Part shown: positions 47,024-58,802 of the stretch, in pieces
How the letters are laid out: every line of letters begins with the position of its first letter
Position numbering within the stretch: position 1 is the first letter of the stretch
Origin: Cephalopachus bancanus
Taxonomy: Eukaryota > Chordata > Mammalia > Primates > Tarsiidae
Length of the DNA: 64,000 nt
Direction: 5' to 3'
NCBI GenBank assembly: GCA_027257055.1
Contig: JAPVLO010000570.1
Location: 1,812,001 to 1,876,000 of the forward strand
Notes under the pieces: generated by a model
Databases searched by the model: none
What the model saw: only the letters and a program-made list of their open reading frames with translations
Told to the model about the DNA's origin: nothing
Program-made: the position numbers and the translations under genes

Positions 47024-47962
47024 TTATTCTTTTTCGTGTACTCTTGTGAAGAACGTTGTTCTTTTTTTCTTTTCTTCCATGTTTAGAACTTTCTTACGTG
47101 TTTTATGTAGAGATGGTTTGGTGGCAGCGTAAGTTCTTAGGGATTGGATATCTGGGAAAGATTTTAATTCTCCCTTGCTGATGAAGCTTAACTTGGCTGG
47201 GTAGGTTATTCTTGGTTGGAATTGTTTAACTTTTAGGACTTTGAAGATAGGGCTCCAAGTTCTCCTAACCTGCAGGGTTTCTGTAGATAAATCTGCTTCT
47301 ATTCTAATTGGTCTTCCATGGTAGGTGATCTGGCCTTTTTCTCTTGCTGCCTTTAGGATTTTTTCTTTTATACCTACTTTGTTTAGGCAAATTATTATGT
47401 GTCTAGGAGTTGATCTTCTCATTTGTTGTCTTGCAGGGGTTCTCTGAATCTCTTGTGTTTGAATTTTTGCATCACTGATTAGATAAGGGAAGTTTTCTTG
47501 AATGATCTCATGGAAAGTTTTTTCCTGTGTGTTCTCTATCTCTCTTTCTACCTCAGGAAGGCCAATTACTCTTAGGTTCGGTCTCTTGAAGTAATCACTC
47601 ATCGCTTGAAAGTCTTATTCTATCTTTTTGAGCTTGTTTTCTGTGTTTTTAAGAGTTTGGGTTAGTTCTATATTTTGGTCCTCAAGCTCTGAGATTCTTT
47701 CTTCTGCTTGGGTAATTCTGCTTTCCATGCTTATCAGTTTGTTATTTATTTCATTAACAGTATTCTTTATTACTGTTATCTCAGATATCAGCTCCTTCCT
47801 AGTTTCTTCTTGTGTTTCCTCCATTCTTTTTAATCTCTCCATTAATGTCTTAATATCTAGGTTTGTAGTTTGAGACCCTACATTCTGGGGGCTCTTCACT
47901 GTTTGCATTCCGAAGTCAGTTTTCTCAGTGTCCACCCTCCCAGGGATCTGGGAGAGACCCAT
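47024..47962 (-). pseudogene. L1 ORF1 (RNA-binding chaperone), one in-frame stop
   Basis: ORF1p is the trimeric nucleic-acid-binding partner of ORF2p. This frame of 313 codons (human L1 ORF1p has 338) starts MGLSQIPGRV and holds an N-terminal coiled coil with regular heptads (SEITVIKNTVNEINNKL... to NTENKLKKIE). An RRM segment follows (RPNLRVIGLPE, CLNKVGIKEKILKAAREKG), then a C-terminal domain (ITYHGRPIRIEADLS). One TAA stop at 47615-47617 separates coiled coil from RRM. The frame is the same on both sides, so the gene is broken by a single substitution-type stop and not a frameshift. It lies ~48 bp upstream of ORF2 on the minus strand. Confidence 0.93.
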
Positions 47963-49350
47963 ACTCTTTTTTTGGTTTTTCTTCCTTTGTGTAGATTTTT
48001 CTCTCTCCCCCTCTCCCTCCCCTTCTTTAATTCTGTTTTGAGGGAGGATGGGATTGCTTTTCTTTCACTTGTGCAATATCCCGTTCTTCCTTATGAGGGT
48101 CTTCTGGCTTTGTTCACTTTTGAGGTTGGAGTGTGGGTTGTGGGCTGTACTTTGTGCAGTTTTGAGGTTTCATTGAGGGAGAAGCTGTGGTTCAGAATGT
48201 ATACGCACATTCTAGCATCCACCAACAGGTGTATGAGCACACTGGAACCTATTTCCCACTGTCTTACAATCTGTCTGTGCAGCTGTATGTAGGCTTGGTC
48301 CCTAGATTAAATGGAGGTATAAAAGAGGAAAATAATGGAGAAGGGGGTGGTCAATAGGAAGTTAGAAAGAGAGAAGAGCGAGAGTGAAAACAGAGATACA
48401 TACCAACTAGCAGGTGAGAAAGAGACACAAGGCCATAGAGAAGTGGAAAAAAAAACACCTAAGAAAGATTCTCTAAAGAATACTGGTAGCTACTCAGAGA
48501 CAGGCCAATAAAATCATGAAACAGTGTAAGTCAGAAAGCAAACAACAAAAGTGATCAAAACAAACAAAATGATAAAATTAAAAGTCAAAATAAGAGATCA
48601 GACTAAAGTCACTTCAGCTCTGATCTCCATCCTCTCCCCTTTATTTTTCCTTGCAGACAGCTAAATTTACTCGCAGTTTGGGTTTGGTTTTTTTTTTTAG
48701 CCTGCTGCCTGAGAGGTTTGCAATGCTTAGTTGTTTTGTCTGATTCAGCATAGGGATGGGGCTTTGTCTCCTGTTTAGCGACATTACCTTAGGAACCGAG
48801 GTGGGGGTTGCCAGTAGGTCGGCAGGGCAATGCAAATCTCTGCCTGGAGAATGGCTGAGGTGGCAGTTTCACTTTCACAGATCATTTCTTTCTGCTTGTC
48901 TGGGTCCCCAAGCTTGGGGTCACACGCTGAGTGCCTTAGCCAGGGTGGGCCCAGAGCTCCGGAGCTCCAAAGCTCCAAAGGGCAGGTGGTGAGTGGCAAG
49001 AGTGGCCCTGGGTCCCCCACAGGTTACTTCAGCCAAGAATAGGTTCGGTATCTCTGAGGGGCGGGTGCCCAGAGCCTCCCTGAGTGACCGGTGGCTTGGT
49101 GCTGGATGAGAGACAATGTAGCCAGGGAGGGAGCTGAGACCCAAGACTCCCGCACAGGCAGGAGTCACGTATGGTGGAACAGCAGCAGCCGGGGGCCGAA
49201 ATATCCGGCCCTGTGTGGGACCAAAGTTCCCTGGGCCTTGGACCAGTGTGACTGGCGGTGGGGAGGTGGATGGGGGAAGAAAAGTAAGAGTCTTTTGGGG
49301 AACTCACATTTGGAGGATCTCAGAAGTCCACCTATGCCATCACCATCTTC
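47963..49350 (-). promoter_or_regulatory. L1 5' UTR / internal promoter
   Basis: A 1.39-kb segment between the 5' terminus and ORF1. The outer ~650 bp are clearly GC-rich compared with the AT-rich surroundings, as in L1 internal promoters. The first bases contain AAGATGG (YY1-type core). No tandem monomers of the mouse L1 type are visible. Short open frames on both strands here are by-products of GC content. Confidence 0.85.
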
Positions 49351-49366
49351 AATTCTTTGTATTTTT

Positions 49367-50340
49367 AAAAGTCAGAACAGATGATTTTTAAATAAGCACT
49401 ATTTGACATTAGATAGTTATATATAAAGTTTGTTTTTTACATAGAATTTCTCATTTGTAGTCAGTAGGACTGAAATTCTGCAGTATTTCTATGTTTCCTA
49501 ATTTAAACAATAGGTCACTTTCCAGACTGAGATTACTATGTGTGACCTTGAAAGATGACAGTAAGGTACCACTTAAGAATTTTTAAAAAAGCTTTCTAAT
49601 TCCCACACAACTGAATTATATGGATACATTTAGTATAACTTATTTAATACTCTATTTCTAAAAGAATTTAAAAATATTTTGACCAAATGTTAACATTTTT
49701 TTCCTTCAAGGCAATATTTATGTAGTTATGAATTCAAGGAAACCATTTGTGACAACATCTCAGGAACCTGCACACACACAAACTTTTCAAGATAAGAGCT
49801 ACAGATGTAAGCATGTTCTATAAAAATAGCAAATTACTACTGAAAACAATTGGTAAGCTGATAAAAAAGAAATATTATTTTACCCTAGAACTTCAGTAAG
49901 TTTAAGATGTAGAGGAATATATAATCTGTATAGTGTACATTTTTATCACAAAGTAAGCATCAACATGATGGAAACCTGGAAGAAGTCTTACTGATTTGAA
50001 AACATAAAAACAATTACCTTCATTTAGATCAAACAACTGTGTTTTTATATTGTAGACTAAAGAGTTCTTTCAGAACTTTAGATTTATTGTTTATGTCCAC
50101 TTTTTTTTTTACTTCTTAAAATTTTAGGAAATTTAGGTTTGAAAAATAAAATAATTATTGAACTAAATATTCCTATTTGTCACTAGATGGTGGTAACTCC
50201 AGGATGGGTCTCCTGGAAAAGCAGTAAAATAGAAATTTTTGTTTGTTTACACGAAAGATATAACTATGTAGTAATCCTGACTGAAATTTTAGCAGTGGTG
50301 GTAGAATGAGTGTGCTTGTGAGGGAAGGGAGGATAGAGTG

Positions 50341-50343
<3 letters not shown>
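49367..50343. other. No feature recognised
   Basis: AT-rich DNA between the L1 and a dinucleotide tract. No exon or repeat is supported. Confidence 0.4.

Positions 50344-50387
<44 letters not shown>
50344..50387 (+). repeat. (TG)n microsatellite
   Basis: About 22 uninterrupted TG units. Likely length-polymorphic and capable of Z-DNA formation. Confidence 0.98.
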
Positions 50388-50388
<1 letters not shown>

Positions 50389-50760
50389 TTTTTAAAATTT
50401 GCATTGAAGACACAGTAAATTGCTTACAAGATAATTGAAGCGAAATTAAAATCAAACAAGGAATTAGAAAAAGGCAAAAATGACATATGATAAAACACAT
50501 AACATTTTATTTTCACATATTGCTCTTATATACAGATGTTTATTATTTGTATTTCAAACAGAATGATTTATGGGTCAGTGTTAATGGTGATCATAGTGCC
50601 TTCTGTTGATAGAGAGCCATAACACATAATTTTAACATAAGAGCAGGCTACATCTTCAACATGACTTTTCTTTCTTTTCAGATATTTTGGACTCAAAATG
50701 CATCATCATTTGACTCTATATTTTAAGTAGAGAGATTGGATAATTTTTAAAAATGTCTTG
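50388..50760. other. No feature recognised
   Basis: AT-rich intervening DNA. Confidence 0.4.
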
Positions 50761-50765
50761 TGTTT

Positions 50766-50862
50766 TTTTATTTTATATAATCAATATTTTTTATTATGAT
50801 ATTGTGTAGTACAGTTAAGTGTTAGGTATACAAATATGCTTTGTTCAGGCACCCTTATTGTG
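50766..50862 (-). mobile_element. Ultra-short L1 3' end
   Basis: About 95 bp (TATAATCAATATTTTTTATTATGATATTGTG... GTTAGGTATACAAATATGCTTTGTTCAGGCACCC) match the very 3' end of the 42.9-kb L1, from its A tail inwards. TTGTGTTTT on each side is a plausible duplication. Confidence 0.8.
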
Positions 50863-51375
50863 TTTTAAATGAATTTTTGAGTCACCAAATGATGAGTGAT
50901 ATCAGTGGAAATTTATGCGTTGTAGGAAGACTTCTCCCAAGACAAAAGAGACAAGTGTGATTGACCACAGTAAAATCCTCATGTTGATTTTAATGAATAG
51001 CATGGTAAACAGCAGTTTATGCTTAGAACAAAGCTTTTCAGAAGTTAGTATCCAAACAGGATATAAACATCAGGTTACATTAAAGGCACTTAGTTCTTTC
51101 ATGAACCCTCAGTTATTGGTGAAATGTTTCCTGTTGGAGCACTCAAATTTCCTTCTCTAACTGTAAAACTACATTGAGAACTGACATTTTGACAAGGTGG
51201 AAACAATTGCATAGAATAAGAATGTGACAAGTTCAAAGAAAATGAGAAGTGATCAAATTCTTTCCTGGAGAAAATAGAAGGCCGATTAATCCTCACACAG
51301 CAAGGTAAAATATGTTGAAGGTTATGGAAAAAGAGAAAGAATTTTGGAAAGAGAAGTTTTTGTGTTTTTTGTTTT
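50863..51375. other. No feature recognised
   Basis: An 81-codon plus frame (50915-51160) is unremarkable. Nothing else was identified. Confidence 0.35.
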
Positions 51376-51379
51376 CTTT

Positions 51380-52075
51380 TTTGAGTTGGAGTCTCACTCT
51401 GTTGCCCAGGCTGGAGTGCCACACTCACAACCACCCCAGCGTCAAACTGCTGAGTTCTGGCAATCCTTCTGCCTCAGCCTTCCAAGTAGCTGGAACTACA
51501 GGTGTGCACTACCATGACTGGCTAATTTTGATTTATTGTAGAATCTGTGGAAGGGTTTTTAAAAAAAAAAAAAATCAACAATGTCAAAAATTAGGCTAAG
51601 CATGTACTCAACCTTTGCACAGTTTAAAAAAAAAGAGTTCCCTTTCTGGAAACTGGCAATAGCACCTACTGGCTAGATTAAACTGTTTGACAGCTTTTTT
51701 TTCGCTTCTGTGAACCCCACTAGCATTGTTTTAAAGGTACCTAGGCCTCCAGGATGTTGCGGTTTGGCCCACTTGGAAAGTCCCAATGTGGTTTTCCTCC
51801 ATTGAAGCAAGCCCCTATAGCTAATGGGGGCCCCTTGCTGTAGGACTGTTATATCCAGCAGGCAAGCAACCGCCAGCCCGACTCTTGGCTAATAAACCTC
51901 TCCTTTTTATAACTTGTACTTTTGGTGTTGGTGTCTGTGAATTAAACGCTTGGTCCCTATTTCAAAATGAGGTCTTGCCAAATTGTCTGGGCTGATCTTG
52001 AACCCGTGGGGTCAGGCAATCCACTTGTCTCAGCCTCCCAAAATGCTGGGATTATAGGCTGAGCCATGGAGCCCA
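51380..52075 (-). mobile_element. Alu split by a solo LTR
   Basis: The reverse Alu runs from poly-T/GAGTTGGAGTCTCACTCTGTTGCC (51380) to TTTATTGTAGAATC (51545), and resumes at AATGAGGTCTTGCC (about 51967) to GAGCCATGGAGCCCAG. The gap is exactly an LTR-like block. The Alu is of the lineage type, so the LTR arrived later. Confidence 0.88.
51546..51964 (+). mobile_element. ~0.42-kb solo LTR (ERV class I-like)
   Basis: It begins TGTGGAAGGG and ends CGCTTGGTCCCTATTTCA. Near the 3' part is GGCTAATAAACCTCTCC with AATAAA at 51891-51896, followed by a T-rich stretch and GGTGTTGGTGTCTGTGAATTAAACGC, a typical gamma-type R-U5 layout. No internal retroviral sequence adjoins it. The target duplication is not clean (GAATC / AAATG at the edges). 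Confidence 0.72.
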
Positions 52076-52086
52076 GTCTTTTTGTT

Positions 52087-52382
52087 TTTGTTTTGTTTTG
52101 TTTTGTTTTAGTTGGAGTCTCACTCTGTCACCCAGACTGGAGTGCAGTGGCCGCTCCTGGCCACCGCAGCCTCAATCTGCTGGGCTCCGGCGATCCTTCC
52201 GCCTCAGCCTTCCAAGTAGCCAGAACTACAGGCATGCACTACCACACCCGGCTGGTTTTTTGATTTATTGTAGAGATGAGGTCTTGCTGCCCAGGTGGGC
52301 CTCGAACCCGTGGGCTCAAGCAATCCATTCACCTCAGCCCCCCAAAGGCGTGGGATTACAGCCTGAGCCATCGAGCCTGGCT
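52087..52382 (-). mobile_element. Alu, young lineage-specific type
   Basis: Reverse dimer with a (TTTTG)n tail, inserted just beyond the end of the split Alu. Duplication GTCTTTTTGTT (52076-52086 and 52383-52393). Confidence 0.94.
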
Positions 52383-52393
52383 GTCTTTTTGTT

Positions 52394-54095
52394 CTTTTAA
52401 GCAACTGTTTTGCACAACTGCTGCTGTGTTAACACCTGTCAGACTTCACTGTGAAGCTGAAAAGTTGAGGATTCAAATAAAGTAATATCTTTTAAATGTA
52501 TTGTTGTTATATTTGGGAAATTAGAAGTTAATTTTCTAGATAAACTGAAGGGCTCACTCTTATTTTTCATCATTCTCTCACACTTCTAGTCTCTGGCCAT
52601 ATTTACTGCTGTCTCCATGCCTCAGTCTCAAAGGCTGTCCTTGCCCCTGCCTTCCACCTACTTTCACCTAGCTGACTTCAGTTGATCCATCATGATAGCT
52701 CAAAGTTCACCTCTCCTGAGAAGCCTTTCTTGATTCCCCCATTAGAGTTTTCAGATTTAGCAAATAAAGCTGCAAGAAGCCCAATTAGATTTGAATTTCG
52801 GACCAGCAATGGACAATTTTTTGTTTAAGTACCTCCCAAATATTATGTCTTGTATTTTTTATTTGCTTAATCTGTTAATCCTATCTTTGTTAAGAGGTTT
52901 TTAATCACTTCTAAAATGCAGTGTTTCACTGATCATATTAAATAATTCCATATGAGAATATTTTCATCATTGTTTGCTTTGTATACTTACAAAATAAATG
53001 CATATGGACTTTGTAAAAGGACTAATTAAAAAATATAGTTAGATTAATACAAACTGACCTTCAACACAAAATTCTCCAGTGATCTTTTTTGTTCTGATTA
53101 AACTATGTCAACATCTTTACTCTCTAGAACTTTTAAGTATGGTGGAGGCATAGCCTATTATGGCTAATTGATAAGCATTAAGTGTGATAGAGTATGCAAC
53201 AAAAGAAGAGTTTCTTAATTTCTTTCCACAGAAAGAAAGGTTTTATGCCTGAGTATTTTTACTCATAATTGACAGTAAATTAATATGTAGTTATTGAGAG
53301 AAATATAAATGTCTTTATTAGATCTCCTTGCAGATACCACCATAATTGTCAATCACTGAAAACAGTTTTAGTAATTCCTACTTTAACTTAATAAGTGATA
53401 TCCCATCTTTAGAATATTAAAAACAGATGTCACTGCATTACTTCACTGCTGATGTATGTAATAGAAATGACACACTAATTAATTTAGTACAATTAAATGT
53501 TCTGATTATTTATCATGTCTGACAATAAAATTAGGACAACATTCAATTATAATCAGTGGTAATTAATTATTGATTTTACATTATGTACACCTTAACACAA
53601 TACACTTTATGCAGAAGAGGGGATTGTTTTTATGTTGATATGCAGACATTTGAATTCATCAGTTTTATTTAAATACAAAAAATTAAGTTTGAGTGATAAG
53701 TGTTGATCCACATTGAAATATAATACTCTTGGGATATTAATATCAAACTGATTTGAAGTATCCTTTAAAAGACAACCTAAGAAATGTGAGATTTGAGCAA
53801 GATTGCATTAATTTAAATATGCTTCTCAATTATATATATCCCTGAGGTGGCCAATGGTTATTCATTTCCTAGAATTGCACAGCTTTCAGCACTTTATCAC
53901 ATGCTCTGCACAATGCCTATGAATGTCATGTACATTGTAAGAATGCAACAAATATTTGCTGTCTAAATGTTGATCTTAGATAAAATATAATAATTGTTAA
54001 TGATGAAAATATATTCTCTAGGTTTCTGGAGAAAGTAGTGTCACCTCTACCTGTAGCACTTAGAGAAACATTAAGGCATACTATATATTTTAGAA
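52394..54095. other. 1.7 kb with no recognised repeat or gene
   Basis: AT-rich DNA with few repeats. A piece at 52640-52760 (CTGACTTCAGTTGATCC, CACCTCTCCTGAGAAGCC) is reminiscent of a very old LINE but is not called. Confidence 0.4.
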
Positions 54096-54099
54096 GATA

Positions 54100-54330
54100 G
54101 CTTTTTATAAGCTGAGAGAGAGAATTTTAGGTAGAGGGAATTCAGAGCAGAGAAACAGCATACACAAAGGCTTAGAAATGCAGGCTTAGAGGATATTGAC
54201 TATAACAGATTGACTGGAGTGTAGGTGATTTGTAGAAGAAAATGTGATGATTCACTGGGGTCAGCCTGGGAGCAGGCTGGAGTAAGCAGGATATCTGTAT
54301 AGAAGACGAGAGTTCAGAAAGAAAGCAAGT
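54100..54330 (+). repeat. Ancient mammal-wide repeat fragment
   Basis: GAATTCAGAGCAGAGAAACAGCATACACAAAGGCTTAG ... GTCAGCCTGGGAGCAGG matches the same unassigned family as at 2.0 and 58.8 kb. Confidence 0.5.
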
Positions 54331-55610
54331 TTCTTAACATCATTACTCTAGATAATCTTTCTTGCTACTTTCCCATAGGCCTCAAGTAGTATGGTCAAAC
54401 TGCTTCCAATACCATCACCTGAATTCCATACCACAAGCCATGGTTTTCTTTTTAGTTCTGAGAGGAAATTATTTTCATAATTAATTTTAGAAACAGAAAA
54501 TGAATGGGCTAAGTGTAAGCAAATAAGAAATCAGCATTCTAGTTGGCAAAAGAGGGGAGGGAAATTACTTCCTCATTTTCCCTTTTCTCCACTTTTTTAA
54601 GGGTATAACTCTTACCTAACTATGAAGGTGCTATGATCAGATTTTCATTATTTAAACAACCTTCTTTTTGGAGTACTGTGTCCTGTTAGTTGCCCTGTAT
54701 CTCCTACAATCTATTATGAATTACTGTCTACAAAAACATGGGCTGTGTATGCATTTACAGAAAATTCTGGTGAAGAATATAAAATTATTTATATATGCCA
54801 GACTTTTCAATACACTGTTAATATTATCTGTTCTACTTCAACACCTGGGCAAATTAAGATATTAAACAATATTCCATGTGCTACATTTAACTTGTAAATT
54901 AGCTGAGAATTGAATTAGTTTATGGATCAGGAATATGTATGACTTGTTTGTTTCTACAAATAGATTTATATACTTGATGGAAATGACTGAAATATTGAAA
55001 CTCGGTAGAAGAGAGGCAGAATTTTAGATAAAGCTCTCTCTTTCTGACTAATATGTCTCCTATCTTCTTTGCCTGCATCTCTAGGGGTCTTGAGATTGCT
55101 GTTGGATTAAGTTAGTGAGAAGAAATAGTGGATAGGAACTGGTGAAAACCTAATGTGTAGGTGGAATTTCACAGACAAAATTGACCATGCTGTTATGGCT
55201 ATGAAAGTAGCACTATTCTGTAATCCAGATAGCATGAAGGAGTACAGCAGCAGCTAAGTCTTCCTGTTTATTTTTCATGCATAGGACCAATTCAAACTAA
55301 GTAGATGAAGGATAAGTGGACAACTTGAGGCCTAGTCAACAACTAGGTGCTCAGGTGAAGGATCTAGGTAGGCCTCCTGTTTTTATGCAATGTGTTTTTG
55401 GAGATTATATTTTTGAAATTCTTAAATTAAAAGTCAAGCAACATGTGTATTTTATCTTAAATGCATGTGCAGTGCTACCATCATGTCTTCTGACATCACT
55501 GGAAATCATCAATATGCAATAAAGTAAGCAATAATTGAAGTAAGTGGGTCCTTCCTTAACCACGAGGGCAAAGTTTCCCAAAATCTCTTCAACAGGAAAA
55601 GTCATCCACA
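54331..55610. other. 1.3 kb with no recognised repeat or gene
   Basis: Single-copy-looking AT-rich DNA. Short frames at 54668-54865 and 55316-55522 have no support. Confidence 0.4.
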
Positions 55611-55611
55611 G

Positions 55612-56085
55612 ACGGGAAAAAAAAAATTGCTAATTATGTATCTGACAAAGGCCTAACATCCAGGATCTATAAGAAACTCAAACGAGATGAAAAAAAAAAT
55701 CTATCTAAAAGTGGGCAAAGGACATGAATAGACACTTCTCAAAAGAAGATATATAAGGAGCCAACAGGTACAAGAAAAAATGCTCATTTGGTTAATAAAG
55801 AAAAATGCTCAGCCTCCTACTAATTATCAGATAAATGCAAATCAAAACCACAATGAGATACTACCTAACTCCAGTAAGGATGACCCTCATCAATAAATCA
55901 AAAAACAATAGATTCTGGCAAGGGCGTGGAGAAAAGGGAACACTTCACTTTTGGTGGGGCTGCGGGCTAGTTCAATCTCAAATGGGCAGTGTGGTGATTA
56001 CTAAAAGAACTAATAATTGACCTTCCATATGATCCAGCAATACCTTTCTTGGGAATATACCTGGAGGAACACAACTCCTTCTACA
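55612..56085 (+). mobile_element. L1 ORF2 3' fragment
   Basis: Sense L1 C-terminal region (CTGACAAAGGCCTAACATCCAGGATCTATAAG; CAAATCAAAACCACAATGAGATACTACC; GGGCGTGGAGAAAAGGGAACAC) truncated at both ends. It abuts an Alu fragment at 56088. Confidence 0.88.
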
Positions 56086-56087
56086 AA

Positions 56088-56240
56088 AAAGCACACCTGG
56101 CTAATTCTTTGATTTACTGTTGAGACGAGGTCTCACCAAGTTGCCCAGACTGGTCTTGAACCCGCAGGCTCATGCAACCCTCTCGCCTCGGTCTACCAAA
56201 GAACCAAGATTACAGGCTTGAGACACTGTGCCCTGCCTCC
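56088..56240 (-). mobile_element. Alu left-arm fragment, lineage type
   Basis: Reverse fragment starting in the mid-linker (GGCTAATTCTTTGATTTACTG) and ending TTACAGGCTTGAGACACTGTGCCCTGCC. The right arm is absent. Confidence 0.83.
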
Positions 56241-56454
56241 TGAACATGATTTTAAGGCCTGGGCTACTTTCCTTCTGCTTGTATTTCCCCAAGCCTGCAC
56301 TGCATAAATGTATACTCTGGCTTTCTCTCCTACCCATTTCCCTTTTCTATTACCACTTGTCAGCATCCCCATTCCTACACTTTTCTACTTCCAACTGGAA
56401 GAGTTAAAATTTTTCTATACTGAAACTAAAATTTTGAAAAAAATTCAAAGGTAA

Positions 56455-56740
56455 ATGATAATAGTTAACAGGAGTAGCACTTACCCTGTGACAGGTACTA
56501 TTCTTAGCAATTTACAGATACTATGTTGTGTACATTAACTCTTGACATCTCACAGAATCTTATGAGGAAGATACTATTATTATTACCCTTCCAAGTTTAC
56601 AAGTAGAACACTAAGTCATGGAGAGATTAAGTATTTTGCCCAAGATTACCCGGCTAGTAAATTGGAAAGCCAGACTTTGGACACAGGTGGCATGGTTGCA
56701 GATTCCACTCCTTCAACCATTCTGCTAGACTGCTTTCACA
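56455..56740 (-). mobile_element. MIR SINE, nearly full length, antisense
   Basis: Covers almost all of MIR in reverse: CACTTACCCTGTGACAGGTACTATTC, ATTACCCTTCCAAGTTTACAAGTAGAACACTAAGTC, TTTTGCCCAAGATTACCCGGCTAG and the tRNA-like end (ATTCCACTCCTTCAACC). Confidence 0.88.
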
Positions 56741-57470
<730 letters not shown>

Positions 57471-57654
57471 AGGCTTTGCCTAAGATTCAGATAGAGTATT
57501 TTTTTCTCTAATGCTACAATCCTCCCCCTATTTATTAAAATATTTTCCCTCTTTTTTATTAAGGATACAACTTTATATTTAAAACATCTAAACTTTAAAA
57601 AATTACTTTAGAAATGTAGTGTAGAGCAGTATTTTTTTAAAAAATTAAAGTCTA

Positions 57655-57890
57655 AGTATAGTGTCATGGTTAAGATTTCGGTTTCTAGAGTCATATCTGA
57701 GTATTATTTCCACTTTATATCTATATAACCTTGAATAAATTAATCATTTTAACCCTTAATTTCTTCCTCTGAGAAATGGAGATAATAATGGAATCTACTA
57801 CATAGAGCTGTCATGAAAATCAAATAAGAGGGTGTATAGAAATTCTCTGCACAATGCTTGCACAAAGTACATATTTAATAAATTTTAATT
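57655..57890 (+). mobile_element. MIR SINE, sense
   Basis: TAGTGTCATGGTTAAGATTTCGG...TCTAGAGTCATATCTG ... TATATAACCTTGAATAAATTAATC ... TCTGAGAAATGGAGATAATAATGG follows MIR from the tRNA-like part to the 3' end. Confidence 0.82.
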
Positions 57891-58800
57891 ATATAAATAG
57901 TTATACAGTAATTTAAAATACATATTTAATGTTGTGCACAACTCATCCAATCCTCAAGTGGTTTGTACACACATTACTGGGTGTTGATTGTCAACTTTTA
58001 GACTGGCTTGGTGTTAAAGTGCCAACAGCTGCTTATCTATGTGAATTCAGCCAAAAAAATGGTTTATTCTGTTTAAAATTTTCCAGCAAAACTCAGGAAA
58101 GGCTTTAGCTATATTTTCAGTAACACAACCTTTACAATTTTTGCTTTCTTTACCCATCTTTTACAGAAGAGAAACAAAAGCAAGAAAAGGAAACCATTGC
58201 CTAGTATTCTGATGCTGCTGGGAGTATATTTTCCCAATCAGAGGAAAGTACCTATTCCCCTCCTACGCATATGTGGAGAGATATCATCTTGCTTTTTTCC
58301 CCCTACAAATTAGAGCTGTTATTTTGCAAATAATAAAATAATAATAAATTGATACATTAGCTCTGTGCATTTATAACATCTCCCAGCAATGATTTGAATA
58401 GCTATCTTCCTCGGTTGATACCCTTACAGAAAACAAAACGTGTAGAATAAAAAATTTAATGCAATTTAACACAGAGATTTAAATATATTTTCTTATAATT
58501 TTGTAATATATTCATTATGGTTGTATAACAAATCCTCAGGGTTCATGGAAGCAAACATAAATATAAATATATCACACTTAGAATAATTTGTGAGGGAAAT
58601 AATGCTTAGATAAATAAAAATTAAAATAATTCTTAAGTAATTTTAGAAGTCAACCATCGCTAAAAAGATCCAGAAACTACCAATGTGTACAATTAATTTT
58701 TTTAACAAAAAATAAATTTGTATGCATACCATCCTCTTAGGCTTTGTTTCAGAATAAGTAATAAGAAACATCTATATAGGCTAACAACTTTAAGATCATA
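57891..58800. other. No feature recognised
   Basis: AT-rich DNA. No repeat family or exon is supported. Confidence 0.4.
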
Positions 58801-58802
58801 TT

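Larger units (their letters stand above)
42904..49366 (-). mobile_element. Full-length L1 with target-site duplications
   Basis: The element body is 42920-49350 (6.43 kb) on the minus strand, bounded by a perfect 16-bp duplication AATTCTTTGTATTTTT (42904-42919 and 49351-49366). The 5' end reads GAAGATGGTGATGGC, so a YY1-like AAGATGG sits within the first ten bases, where L1 promoters normally carry one. The order is a ~1.39-kb GC-rich 5' UTR, ORF1, a ~50-bp spacer, ORF2, and a ~200-bp 3' UTR with a G-rich tract. The A tail is very short. Both ORFs carry stops or frameshifts, so the copy is not autonomous, but the termini are intact. Confidence 0.96.

Noticed and set aside
47870..48292. 140-codon plus-strand frame over the L1 5' end
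   Set aside because: Antisense of L1 ORF1/5' UTR. No independent evidence of a gene. An ORF0-like antisense frame was considered, but its position and start do not fit.
50264..50500. Frame with a HT dipeptide repeat
   Set aside because: Translation of the (TG)n microsatellite.
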